Below, in pieces: positions 1-12,000 of a DNA stretch of 64,000 nucleotides. Numbering within the stretch: the first letter of the stretch is position 1; each line of letters starts with the position of its first letter. A program made the position numbers and the translations under genes. The DNA is taken from positions 14,761,642 to 14,825,641 of the forward strand of contig NC_049993.1 in the NCBI RefSeq assembly GCF_000003815.2, given 5' to 3'. The DNA comes from Branchiostoma floridae (lineage: Eukaryota > Chordata > Leptocardii > Amphioxiformes > Branchiostomatidae). Below the pieces are notes generated by a model. It was given only the letters and a program-made list of their open reading frames with translations. It searched no databases and was not told the DNA's origin.

Positions 1-2619
1 GATCCCTAGGATCCTGCGTTGGCATTTTGAGTCAAAGGCATCCAGGCGTTGTTCCTGGGTGCCTGTTAGTGTCCAAGTCTCAGCGCTGTACATAAGAATA
101 GAAAGCACAAGGCTGTTGTACAGTCTGATCTTTGTTTGAGTGGAGAGTTTCCTGTTGGACCATACGTTGTCCAGGCTAGCCATCGCGGATGCGGCGCGGC
201 CGATACGGATCTGGATATCAGCATCACTCTTGCAGTCGGACGTAATTGTGCCGCCGAGGTAACAGAACTTGTCCACAACTTCAACAGGATGGGAGTTGAT
301 GACAAGTCCTGCTGGGGGGGTCTTGAAGTCACTGAGGCTTTGGGCCTTGGTCTTGTCCCAGCTGACCATCAGGCCAAGAGGCTGAGTTTCTGCATCCATG
401 GCCTGCAGAGCAAGTTGGAGAACTTCCATGGCTTCGGCCAGGATTGCCACATCATCTGCATAGTCCAGATCTGTGATGGTGACATCGCCGAAGCTGGCTC
501 CGCACGCACACTGGGCCACTGTTCTCCCCATGACGTGGTCGATAGCTGTGTTGAACACTGTCGGGGCCAGGACACAGCCCTGCCGGACTCCACTGTTGAT
601 GTTGAAGTTGTCGGATAGCAGCCCATTGACTCTCACACAGGAAGAGGTGGCAGAGTACAGGAGGGAGAGAAGGTTGATCAGCTTGCCCGGGACACCAAGG
701 ATTCTGAGGATCTTCCAGAGAGCCGGTCTGTCCACAGAATCGAATGCCTGTTTCAGGTCTACATAGGCTGCATAGAGTGGTTTCCTGAACTCCCTTCTCT
801 TCTCAGCCAGCAGACGGAGGGTCAGGATTCTGTCGACGGTGGAACGCCCTGGCGTGAAGCCGCTCTGTTCCTTTCTCTGCTTGCGTAGAAGGAGAGGACG
901 GAGTCTTGCAAGTATGACATTAGCGAACACCTTTCCTGGGACACTCAGAAGAGTGATGCCTCTATAGTTGCTGCACACATCTTTCGGGCCCTTCTTCCAG
1001 AAAGGGAGGATGACACCTTGGAGCCAGTCGGCTGGGACGGTCTCCTCCCTCCAGATAGTAGCAAACAGGTGATGAAGCTGATCTGCAACCGTGGGTCCAC
1101 CATGCAGTAGCAACTCTGGGGTGATGCCGTCGGCCCCTGCAGCCCGGCCAGGCTTTAGCTTCCTAATGGCCTTGACAACTTCCTCTAGAGACGGGGGAGC
1201 TGTTGGGACAGAGTCGTCCTCCATGGCCGAGGCCGCTAGTGCTTCCAGCTGGGGAGAGGGGGGAGGTGCTGGGCGGTTCAACAGACTCTGAAAGTGTTCC
1301 CTCCATCGTGCCAGCTGTTCTGCCGGGGTGTCTGGGATGGTACCGTCCAGGGCTTTTACACAGGAAGTAGGTGGTGTGGTTTTCCCGGAGAGGGTTCTTA
1401 GGGTCCTGTAGAGGGAGCCTTGGTCGCCTCTGCGGGCAGCCGCCTCAGCTTCCACCGCAAGGTTATCAACCCAGTTCTGTTTATCCTTGCGGAGCAGGTG
1501 GTTGCGTCTGGCGTTGAGTCTTCTAGATTCCATGTGGTTACCTTCCAGTCTAGCTTTCCTCCTTGCCTCCACAACGCTGAGGGTTTCATCTGACAGGAAG
1601 GCCTTCTTCTTCTTCTTTCTCCTGGGCCCAAGCACCTTGGCTGCAGCGGAGGTGATGTTTTCCTTAAGGTTCTCCCAGAGCTTCTCTGGGCTGTCCTCGT
1701 CTGTGTCCGTAGATGTGTCAGTGTCTAGGACAGCGAAGCGGTTGTGAAGTTCCAGTTGAAAACTGGCTGCAACTTCTGGCGACCTCAGTTTGGACACATC
1801 CACCCTGCGCTGGACTTTGGCTGCGGGATCCCTTTTCAGTCGGAGGCAGACTGTCATGGCAAGCAGCCTGTGATCGGAATTCCCCAGCTCCGCACTGCGG
1901 TAGACACGGCAGTCGGTTGAGGTGTGCCAGCGACGGCTGGTAAGGATGTGGTCCAATTCTTTTCTGGTGCGGCCGTCGTTGCTGATCCAGGTCATGCTAT
2001 GAATTAGCTTGTGCTGGTAGAAGGAGCGCTCCGATCGTAAGCGGAAGTTGGAGCAGAATTCTAGGAGCCTTAGGCCGTTGTTATTGCAAGTACCGGTTCC
2101 ATGAGGGCCCAGGGCATTCTCAAACCCAGATCTGTCTGACCCGATTGTGGCATTGAGGTCGCCGAGGATCCAAACTATGTCATGCCTGGAGATGTCAGCC
2201 GTGAGTGATGACAGCTGGGTGAAAAACTCGTCTTTTTCCTCATCTGCTGCCATGTTGGTCGGTGCATAGGCTACAATGATGGTGATTCTGCCGTAGCTGT
2301 GGCGTAGACGGGCGAGAAGCAGTCTATTGTTCACTGGTTTCCAGTAGACTAAAGCTCGAGAGGCATCTGGCGCTAGGGCGAGTGCAACTCCTTGGCGATG
2401 CTGGCCGTCGTCCCTGCCAGACCAGTGGTAGCTGTAGTCATTTGATACGTGGGTGCCAGAACCAGGCCAGCGCACTTCCGTGAGGCCTGCTACTGAGACG
2501 CTCAGTCGAGACAGCTCATTGGCGACAAGCTCAGCTGAGCCTTCCCTGTTCATGGACAATACATTCCAAGTTGCGACTCTTAATGAAGCAGTTCTGCTAG
2601 GCTTATTTCGTAAGTCCAT
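1..2619 (-). CDS. LINE endonuclease-reverse transcriptase ORF, open at window edge
   Basis: Reading the minus strand in one frame gives 873 codons from ATG at 2619 to the edge with no stop; the nearest upstream in-frame stop is at 2695-2697. The N-terminus begins the endonuclease fold soon after the start (RVATWNV). GDLNA (2149-2163) and SDHR (1867-1878) match conserved endonuclease blocks. The reverse transcriptase follows with NYRGITLLSV, SGFTPGRST, VDLKQAFDSV, SGVRQGC and the catalytic YADD at 451-462. The ORF continues with a thumb-like region (YSAETWTL) near the edge. It has no frameshift in the part seen, so it may encode an active enzyme. Plus-strand ORFs here are antisense shadows. 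Confidence 0.9.
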   Translation of the reverse strand, partial: MDLRNKPSRTASLRVATWNVLSMNREGSAELVANELSRLSVSVAGLTEVRWPGSGTHVSNDYSYHWSGRDDGQHRQGVALALAPDASRALVYWKPVNNRLLLARLRHSYGRITIIVAYAPTNMAADEEKDEFFTQLSSLTADISRHDIVWILGDLNATIGSDRSGFENALGPHGTGTCNNNGLRLLEFCSNFRLRSERSFYQHKLIHSMTWISNDGRTRKELDHILTSRRWHTSTDCRVYRSAELGNSDHRLLAMTVCLRLKRDPAAKVQRRVDVSKLRSPEVAASFQLELHNRFAVLDTDTSTDTDEDSPEKLWENLKENITSAAAKVLGPRRKKKKKAFLSDETLSVVEARRKARLEGNHMESRRLNARRNHLLRKDKQNWVDNLAVEAEAAARRGDQGSLYRTLRTLSGKTTPPTSCVKALDGTIPDTPAEQLARWREHFQSLLNRPAPPPSPQLEALAASAMEDDSVPTAPPSLEEVVKAIRKLKPGRAAGADGITPELLLHGGPTVADQLHHLFATIWREETVPADWLQGVILPFWKKGPKDVCSNYRGITLLSVPGKVFANVILARLRPLLLRKQRKEQSGFTPGRSTVDRILTLRLLAEKRREFRKPLYAAYVDLKQAFDSVDRPALWKILRILGVPGKLINLLSLLYSATSSCVRVNGLLSDNFNINSGVRQGCVLAPTVFNTAIDHVMGRTVAQCACGASFGDVTITDLDYADDVAILAEAMEVLQLALQAMDAETQPLGLMVSWDKTKAQSLSDFKTPPAGLVINSHPVEVVDKFCYLGGTITSDCKSDADIQIRIGRAASAMASLDNVWSNRKLSTQTKIRLYNSLVLSILMYSAETWTLTGTQEQRLDAFDSKCQRRILGI

Positions 2620-2945
2620 CCGGTCCGAGGTCGAGGTTCCAGTAAGATCCGTCCTATTTGAGTTCTGTATGCGAGGATTCGTAGCAGGCTTGTTTTATGT
2701 GGTGGGTTGCTAGCCCGACGCACAACCCCGGCTGAATTTGTATACCGCCCATCGAGGACTGAGGCGGTGCAGGTGCTATTGGCCAGCTGCAGCTCCCCTG
2801 GGAACCGTCCCATCATGGTTGAACCTGCCAGGGGTGAGGGAGCACCACAGGTGAACCTGCTGGTGCTCCGCCCAACCCCCGATGGTATCGCAACCCAGGG
2901 TCATTGCAGCAGCCGTTGTCCGGGGAAAACCGACTAGGAGGTTAG
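1..2945 (-). mobile_element. Non-LTR (LINE) retrotransposon, 5' end and most of ORF, cut by window edge
   Basis: The minus strand encodes an apurinic-type endonuclease followed by a reverse transcriptase, the order found in APE-type LINEs. The 5' untranslated part runs from about 2945 to 2620; its exact start is not visible to me because the 3' end and target-site duplication lie outside the window. It is inserted, in sense orientation, in an intron of the phosphatase receptor gene, with its apparent 5' end only a few tens of bases past the splice donor at 2981. The inverted duplicate has no counterpart because the phosphatase part is absent there. The intact ORF suggests a fairly recent insertion. 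Which clade (RTE, CR1 or other) I cannot settle by eye. Confidence 0.9.
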
Positions 2946-2981
2946 CACTCTGACTTTTACCACCAAAAGACAAAAACTCAC

Positions 2982-3018
2982 CTTGGGCCGCGATAAACTT
3001 CCTCTCCTCATCGTATCC
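2982..3018 (-). CDS. RPTP exon 21: PTP domain, YIA(T/A)QG strand; last exon in window
   Basis: GYDEERKFIAAQG matches GYxxxxxYIATQGP of classical PTPs. Donor GTGAG at 2981-2977, soon followed by the LINE. The remaining catalytic exons must lie left of position 1. Confidence 0.88.
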
Positions 3019-6000
3019 CTAAAAAGGTGATAGGAAACATCACACATTATGTAATAAAACTATTTCATGTGTATGTTGTCATTATCATAAAAAGTGCAAC
3101 AGTATTCTGCAAGTAGATTTGATACTTACGCCAATGTAGGACGCGTGTATGTAGTCCGAGTCAGGATCTCCCTCGACCGGGGTGAGCACCACTCTGTCAT
3201 TGTCGTCTGCAGAATTAAGCAATAAAAAGTTTTTTAAATGTCCATATGCTATTATTGTGTCTCAAGAACAAGGTATACTTTAAAATAGTGAAACATCTGA
3301 GAAATGCAGTGAAAACTCTTGACGACTATCATACTCCATATTCGTATTAAACATGTACAAAAATAGTTAAGATAAACAAGTCTATTTAACAATAAGGCAA
3401 CGTGGCCTTAAGTGTTGTTATGTGACGCGTATAATTTCAGATATATCAAATTTGTACATGACTATTTTCCAACAATGCTTTTTTGCAACTAATTAACTTA
3501 TTTCACCTGATAAAAAGTGCGCAAAGTTAAAAAAGTGTGATATTCAATTCAGCCCATATAAGATTATTATGATGAACAAATTTTTTTCTAAAGGGCATCT
3601 CACATGCGATCACGTTCTTGAACCTGTTCTTCTCGCCGTTTGCTTTCTTTAAGTACGCCTTCGCATGTGCCATTCCAAGATCTCCCGGAAGTGCCTGAGA
3701 TAGAAAAATATGATAATTCATATCTTTAAAAGGTAAGTTGATAAAATTAAACGCATATAGTAAAAACAAACCAGCTACAATGCATAGAAAACATTAATGT
3801 ACCATTTTTTTTGACAATTTTGCATTTTATACAATACGTGTTCATGTATTTAAATGGAAGCACCACTAGCTATATGTCACCAGAGCCAATGGACTTACAA
3901 AGACTTTCCTGGAGAGAACAGTAAATATCACGGAAGCCTAATGTTTAAAGGCATACTACGCAGTTTTTTGCGCTCAAATTTGAAATATTCTAGAATTAAG
4001 AAATATCAGATTTACTACTACTTTTTGTCACTTTTTGACACTTTTGTGTCATTATTTCACGTTTGCAACGTAAAGGATTAGCCTACAAACATTCCGCACT
4101 AGGCACCCTGTAACCTTGTGTCCCCCCAAGTTAGACCCTCCAGGTCTTGCTTGCCACCGGTAGGTCCCCCGGGGTGGGGTAATCAGTTAGCACATGCATG
4201 GCAGACTGCAGATAAAGAACACAATGGAGATCTTCTTTGGAAACACCTATATCTAATCATTCTAAAATAGCATATAATCATGAACTTATTAGTCTATTTT
4301 GTAGGATATCAACAAGCTAAGGTCATATTCCCTTCAAAACTGCAAGAAACCTTGTACAGAAAGCTAGTCTACTGTACTCAGAGGAACTGTCAACTGGCCC
4401 CCCACTAGGAAGCCAGGCTGATAAGCAAGAAGCAACAACACACAGAGGCAGTAACCAGCCTGTGCCCATCTGTTTCTTGGAAGATCACAATTTTTATACA
4501 TCATGCTTATGTGGTGCATTGATGTCGCAGCATCTCTCCATGAATATTGGTATGCAATGCTATAGGGTTGATTGAGCTAACAATGTAAAGAAAAAGTAGG
4601 AAAAGCTACTTTTTGTTTTGTTCAAAAATCCCGTAGTATGCCTTTAAGGCAACTAAAGTAATATTAGAGAGTTAAAAGTGGAAATGATCTGGATAAGGCA
4701 ATCTGTATGAAATTGATATCTACTGCACTTTATTCCCACATTGACATCATTATAATATTATCTCATACTTTGAGTGCTTAAAACGGCCCAGAAACAGGGT
4801 GCGCTAGGATTCCCTTAATAATGTAACCACAATAATTAGATACGGCGTCCTCCAAATATTTGCTCCTTGAATGTTTGCATGAAATGGAGTTGCTCCAATC
4901 ATGTTACGCATAAAAGTGCCCCAAAAAAGACTTTGATAATCAAAGTTCTACAACCCTGACTCGGGCTAATATTGCTTGGGTCACCATTGAAATATATATT
5001 GTATTCTGTTTCTTAGATCAGAAATGTATAGTTCATCATCTTTGAATAATTTACTGCATAGTATAAATGACGGCACTACCTTTTATCTATTAACTCCACA
5101 TAATGGTTACCTTGTATTCCTCAGTGAACAGTTGATCGTCGTTTGCGTGTCTCTTGGCAAACACCTGCTCCAGACTTCCCACTGGAACAGGCTGGCGATA
5201 GTCTCGGGCAGACGCTGAGGCCGCTGTAGGTTTTGCAGCCACTCCGGTCTTTTTAGGCTCTATCAACGTAAATAAATGGAAATATTGAACATTTTAAAAT
5301 TGTATTTTTACACAAAGATATTTAGTCTCTTACCAACAAGGTTTTAGTTTGTTTTTTGTCCCTTTTCAAGTTTAAGTGACCAAAAGACAAAGTCACACTA
5401 CAAATTAGCAGATTCCCGTTGAACCTACTACGTGGCATAAGGTGGTATCTCACTGCGCTTAGCATGTGGCACCGGTGCGGCACTGTTGGGTTCGAAAGAT
5501 ACTCAAGGAATTTCAGATATCTAAAGAACGAATATTCTTATGCTTTGTGCATTTTGTTGTTTTCTAAGCCATGCTTTTACTCAATATCTAATGATAAAAA
5601 AATGGCGAACGGATATACGAAAACCTTAACAATGTACTGTCCACCGAGGCCAATATATACTGCTATGCAAAAGAGAAGTAGTGTTCTAACAATGTGAAAG
5701 ACACTATGCCACCATATTTTCTGTTATGTTAGATTAGTATACTGTTGTAGATAGTTTGTAGTTGTTAAGAATGCGTTATTTGCAATTGTACCTGTTACAA
5801 TCGTTGCGCAATAAACTTGACTTTACTTGTAGAAACCAAAACCTTTACAAATTAACTTTCGTGCGAATTTAAAATGCCATACAGAACCGTTTCGTAAATA
5901 AATAGACAAACGGCTAGTGCAATGAGTGCAGTGCCTCCTTCTTTTGTCTTTTGAAACTGAAAATGGAAACGTTATACGAGGTTGGCAGGGCATTATTCCT

Positions 6001-9000
6001 GGATTTCTTACTGACACAAGTGTCCTATGGAATTACCTGGTTTCCTAGGTGCTATTGGTGGTTTTGCATGATCCGGGTCCTGATCTGGGGCCAAGTTTTC
6101 CAGCTGAGCAAGGTTGTCGGCCCCACGAGCCGATGATGTTGATGATCCACCCATAGAATCCCTCTTGTTCTGGAACAGTCCCTTTCTCCTTCACATATTG
6201 AAACAGTTTAGATTTCAGTACATCTTTAATTAGATATTCATACCATATATCTCATTTTGGCTTTGATTTTAACAAATCACACTTTGAATTTTACAGCCTT
6301 GCCATATCGGCACTATTTTTTTGATCAAATTACATTCACCATTCATTCTAATCTCTTTCGTGTTTGGGGTTTTGTGTGTGTTAGTTGACAGCATAATTTG
6401 AAAAAAGTGTAGTTTGGTCGTTGTGTAAATTGGTACTGGACTGACAATACAAAGGATAAAATCTATTCTGTGCATCCTAGTGGTAGTTTTGACACTGCAA
6501 GCAACAGAACGTATGAATTTCGTATCTTGTCTTAAGCAGTCAAAGGCGTATGCTGTCTATTACATTGAAAACACTGGCCTTTGATTAGTTTAGATAAAAT
6601 ATAAACAGTCTAACCTTGCAACGATGATTCCCGCTACTATGGCTGCAACAACAATCACACCCACGATAGCTCCGACCACCGGTCCAGTAGCTCCCGGGCC
6701 ACCACCACCATCATCATTACCACCTGTTACATTCATTGTTAGGGCATAATTTCCTTTCAAAATATATACTAATACTAATACTAAAATTTCCTTTCAAAAT
6801 AGTTAGAGCCTAACGTAGTACACAATACTTTATTGCAAAGAAATAGATTAAATGCATGTACTCTGAACAAACGAGCTCATTTATTAACGTTGAAATGGTG
6901 TTTCCAGGTATAGTTGTGAGAAAAAAATCACCTACCTGTTTGCTGGGGTGGAATGAATTGACTGGAGGTGAACGTCTAAAATGAACAAAAGAAACTGTTA
7001 ATGAATCTATTCGTATTCTAAACTCTATTGACACCTTATATTAAGGCCTAGTGTGTAGGCAAAGCAGGTTTTTTTTTCTAAATAAAGTCTCATACACAAA
7101 GTATTTGCCAGGATCGACATGTATAAATGAACAACTTACATCGGATCCAGATGCTGTCTGCCTTCTACGCCTCCCGTTTGAACACGTACTGAACGCTCGA
7201 ACTGTGACTGTGTACTTGGTGTTTGGCGCCAGCGGCTTGTTGTAGACATTCCCGTCTGGGTGACCGGTTGGTCCGATGGTGCAGCAGGTATTGTCACAGG
7301 CGTCTTCGTTACCAACAGTTATGGAGTTGGTAAACTTTTCACTGCAACGACAACCGGTTGAACTGTAAGGTAACTAAACTGGAAACACGTGTCACTGACT
7401 CTACAAACTCTCATGTGTGAATGGCTCTTTTAATTCCCACCTCTCGAGACTTACTTAAAGGATAAGACACACCCATAGGAACTCAAGCTTCTTCATCGCC
7501 ATGAATACGAGTCCAGTGGGAGATCGGGTTCCTATATCACGATGTAATCGATTTATAACAGTTTCCAACCCAATGGAAATAGGAAGCTTTCAGGTCTTTG
7601 TATAAACGGTCCATATTAAAACATAATGTATAAATCAACAGAATGTTTGGTAGAGTTGTCGGTTTTAAAGCTTCTACGGGCCTGGACGACAGTGGAAATG
7701 ACGCCGGCACTGGGTTTAGTAATTACATTGCAATGTGCATATTCAGATTCCACTAGTACCCTTTAACTATAGTCTCAATATGTAAAGAGTAAAGCATAGT
7801 TGTACCTTGAGAAGGCGTCTGCTACATACGGCAACTCACGACCTCTAATAGCGTTGACATCATTACTGGTCAGTACTCTCGCCTCACTCAGGCCGATGGA
7901 CCGCAGGGTGTCAAGGGTCTCATCATGTTTCATGGGCACCACGATGATCTGGTAGCAACTGTAATGACATACAATATATACACAGATGTTTAAATCTTGG
8001 AAGAATCAGTCTATACGTTGTATTACGTACTACTTTTTTTCTTATGGTTAGATTGATTTATGTGAATGTAAGTTCCATTCACCCACTTCACTGCATTTCA
8101 GAGTTCAATGTAGGTTATAGTAAACTATAATATTCTCATTTTACAGATTGATTATAGTTGTAGTATACAATAGTCAATTTATGTAAAGCATCCACTACAA
8201 CAATGCAATTTTAGAACGAAAGTTTACACATTTATAATACGGTGACATATACACACAGACACACAGACACAAACACACACAAACACAGAGAGTGAGAGAG
8301 AGAGAGACACATATATATATATATATTTACATATAGAGATAGATTGATTGATTGATAGATTGATAGATAGATAAATAGATTGTTCATTATTAGTTTATGG
8401 AGGTATACGTCATTTTAATACCTACCAGATCGGACCGTTCTCCGATGACGCCCGCTGGATGTCCATTTTGAAAGTAGACGAAGTGATTCCATCTTGTGGA
8501 ATACCGGGAACTGGTAATGGCGGAGGTGGTGCTATGAAGGAAAAGAAAAAGAAAAAGATTAAAACAGAATATAACACCTATATTGTCAACATAAAGAACA
8601 TGTATTGACGACCTTTGATAAAATGTATTGCCCAATAGGTTGAAGGATTCAATCACTCATTGGCAATGGTAAGTGTTAATGGCATTTGTTCCTCTCCAAA
8701 AGAAAATATTGTAGACATATTGCACTGAAATTGGTTCAGGGCATATAAAGAGCACCTTAATACTGAATTAAAGGTAGATATTTGATTGATATGTAATGCC
8801 AACGAGCACGGTCTTAACTGGTGTGCCTGCTATAATGTGAAATGGAAATACATATGTATCAATCAATGGCATGAATAAGAAATTAGCTTAAAGGAACCTG
8901 GTTCCCCGTGCAAATTCTGCACTACTTTACAATGAACCAATGTGCATTGTGAACAGAAAGAAATATTCTACCTGTGGCAGGGTTGATACAGATGAATTCC

Positions 9001-12000
9001 AGCTCCTCTGAAGGTTCGCCTTCGTAACACGTTGATGCGGCCACTCTGACGCTGAGCTTCTTGTTCGGACCTACCTCCTTTGTCATAGTCATCGTGTCTA
9101 TCATCACTGTGTCACTCGTAATGCTTTCTATCTCATTCTCACTGGGGTATTCAGGAACTTGGTTCCATGTCCATCGGTAGAGTATCTGTTATGCGACACA
9201 GCATCATCGTTATTGTATTTTGTATCATATTCTATTCCATTTCTTCGGAGCCTTCTGGAGTGGCGGTGCTATCTTTTTGCACTACAATGAAGAATTATCG
9301 ACATCATTAAGTCCACATTCTCAACTGTTTTGCTTTGATTTTTGTTGTTGCTGTAATTGTTGGTAGACAATAGTCTCCTTCGCAAACATTTTTTTGGGAG
9401 TGGGGGCGCTGATTTACGATTTTCAACATTGGCTTTTCTTCATGCTGGGAATGGTAGTTTTGCCACATTAGTCAATGTTGAAAATCACAAATCACCACTC
9501 CTTCCCCAAAAATTGCTGGTGCCACTGAAGTCTGCTAGGGAGTCTATAACTTACCACAGCAAAAAAACAAAACAAAAACACGTAAATTTAATAATCGTTG
9601 AAATCTGCATCATAGTGATGTATTGCCTGTTGTGTTTAACGTATGGTTGTCTGTCATGTTAATGTTGCATCAACCTGTCTTTTGTGCTGTATTGATATGA
9701 CTCCATTGCACAACAATTGTACATGGCAAAATGTATGGCAACGAGAAGGTACAAAATAGAGGTTATATAAGACCACAGTAATAATAGATGGTTATAAAAG
9801 AAGCAAATTGTGGATCAAAATAAAAGTAAAAAAGTAAAAAAAAATGAAGTACCTTATAGTTTGTAAGATCCCCATTAGTCACAGCAGGTGCATTCCATGT
9901 AATGGTGCAACTGACAGCGGAAGTATTTGAAGATTTGACAGCATTTAAATTTGTTGGAGGACTCGGGCCTAAAGTATTGACAAAGAAAATAGTAACATTT
10001 TCATAGTAAAAATAGTCAATGAATTCTCGTAGATTATCATAACTTAAAGTATGATGCTGTTGGATTTTGCTATTAATTGACTGATGTAAAAATATTGAAT
10101 TTCTCATGTACTTACATCCATCAGGGGTGTAAACTATTGCTGGGTCACTTTCGGTCCCGGTGAAAATTGAATTGTAAGCGGCCACCTGTAATATGCGAAG
10201 AAACGTCACAAGTGATTTATTACGCGTAATTTACATTGTGGACATATCTACTTCAAGGAGCTACAACCTGCGTCATCAAAATGGCGGCATTAGAGCAGCG
10301 ATAATTTGTTAGGCGTTCAAACTCTCACACTTCAGCATCTTTCAGGGAAGTTTAGTTTTGAAATACGACCTAATCCATGAAGTGTTAATTTTATTTTAGA
10401 ATTATTTAATGCCAAAAATTAGCACAATGTCTTTAAATTGAGTCAAGACAATGGGACTAATATCTTAGAAGAGCGATCATCCGAATCGTATCTATCAAGT
10501 TAAACAATCGCCAACGCCACGTTTGCCGATATTTTATAACATAATAACATAATGATGATGTTTTGCGTTCGATGTTCCTGACATCCTGGTACATAAAATG
10601 CTATGTTGGAGGAAGACGTTTTGGTTAACCTACCATCACTTGCTGTTTATTACCGCCATTTAAAAAAGGTATAATATTTAAAAACAATTTAAAAAGAGAA
10701 AGCAAGCTTACCGTCACAGTATACTTTGAGTCCGGTTCAAGATTTTCGAGTTGTCCAGTTAGGCCTCCGGTCGTTACGGTTTCCCGCTGTCCACCTGTTT
10801 CGCCACGGAAGTAGTAAATGTGGTATCCCATGACGTCACCATTGTCTCCTTCCGGTGCATCCCACGTCACTGTCGCTGTGGCTTTGTCCGTAACGTCGCC
10901 GGTCACGCAGGCACAGCGTCTAGCGTTAATGACGTCGACGCTTGTTGGTGGATTTGGGACTGAAAAAGCATTATAATATGAAACATACACCGATCTTGAC
11001 TCACAACCAAAAAGTTTCAAGTAAAATGTGCCAAAAATATTGGAAAATTTTGAGCTTCAGTTTTTCCTTGAAAAAATAGCAATATTGCATAAAGCAAAAA
11101 GTAGTAAAAAGCAAACAGCAGAATAGATCTATGATTTGATGTCAGAGTTTACTTTTCTCTTGCATAAAGCAAAAAGTAGTAAAAAGCAAACAGCAGAATA
11201 GATCTATGATTTGATGTCAGAGTTTACTTTTCTCTTGCATAAAGCAAAAAGTAGTAAAAAGCAAACAGCAGAATAGATCTATGATTTGATGTCAGAGTTT
11301 ACTTTTCTCTTGCATAAAGCAAAAAGTAGTAAAAAGCAAACAGCAGAATAGATCTATGATTTGATTGTCAGAGCAAAGTAAACTCAACTTACTGGGTTGA
11401 ATCACAATCGTCTTCGTTTCTATCTCACCGGCCCCTGCGGATGTCACTCCCCAAACTTGAATAATGTAGGTACTGCCAGCTGTTATGCCATTCAGTACAT
11501 ACATTGTCTGGTTACCGACGGTAGTCTGTGGGGTTCCCATGGAAGCTTCGCTGGTCCCGTAGGCAACTTTGTAGTGTAGGATGATTCCCTTTGGTTTGTC
11601 CGGATCAGGCGAATCCCAGGTCAGTGTTATGTCTATCAGTGAACCTGATACTGATCCTTCTGTTCGAAGATTTCGAACTTTTCCTGGAGCTGGAGAATAA
11701 AATTTTTTTTTAGTAAATGCAAATTATAAAAGATGTTGGAACATTCGTCGTTTGCTGTCTCAAAAGACGAAATCCCAGCAAAATTATCTCGGTCTATATT
11801 CTGTAAATGTAGAATAATATAGGAGTAGCTATTTTTATACTTTATTATTAGCTTCCATTCTGAAAAATAATGCTACAGGTTTTTGCAATTGGCCTTTCCG
11901 CATGTATTTGCAATTTAATCATCATTATTAAGACTTATCAGTCCTTATCTGCTTGTGCGAGGATATTAATATATCTTAGTGTTCTTGTTTCCTTTTCCAT

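Noticed and set aside
136-618. 160-codon plus-strand ORF and other ORFs over 66-2973
   Set aside because: They are antisense or out-of-frame shadows of the LINE ORF, whose minus-strand frame carries the endonuclease and reverse transcriptase motifs.
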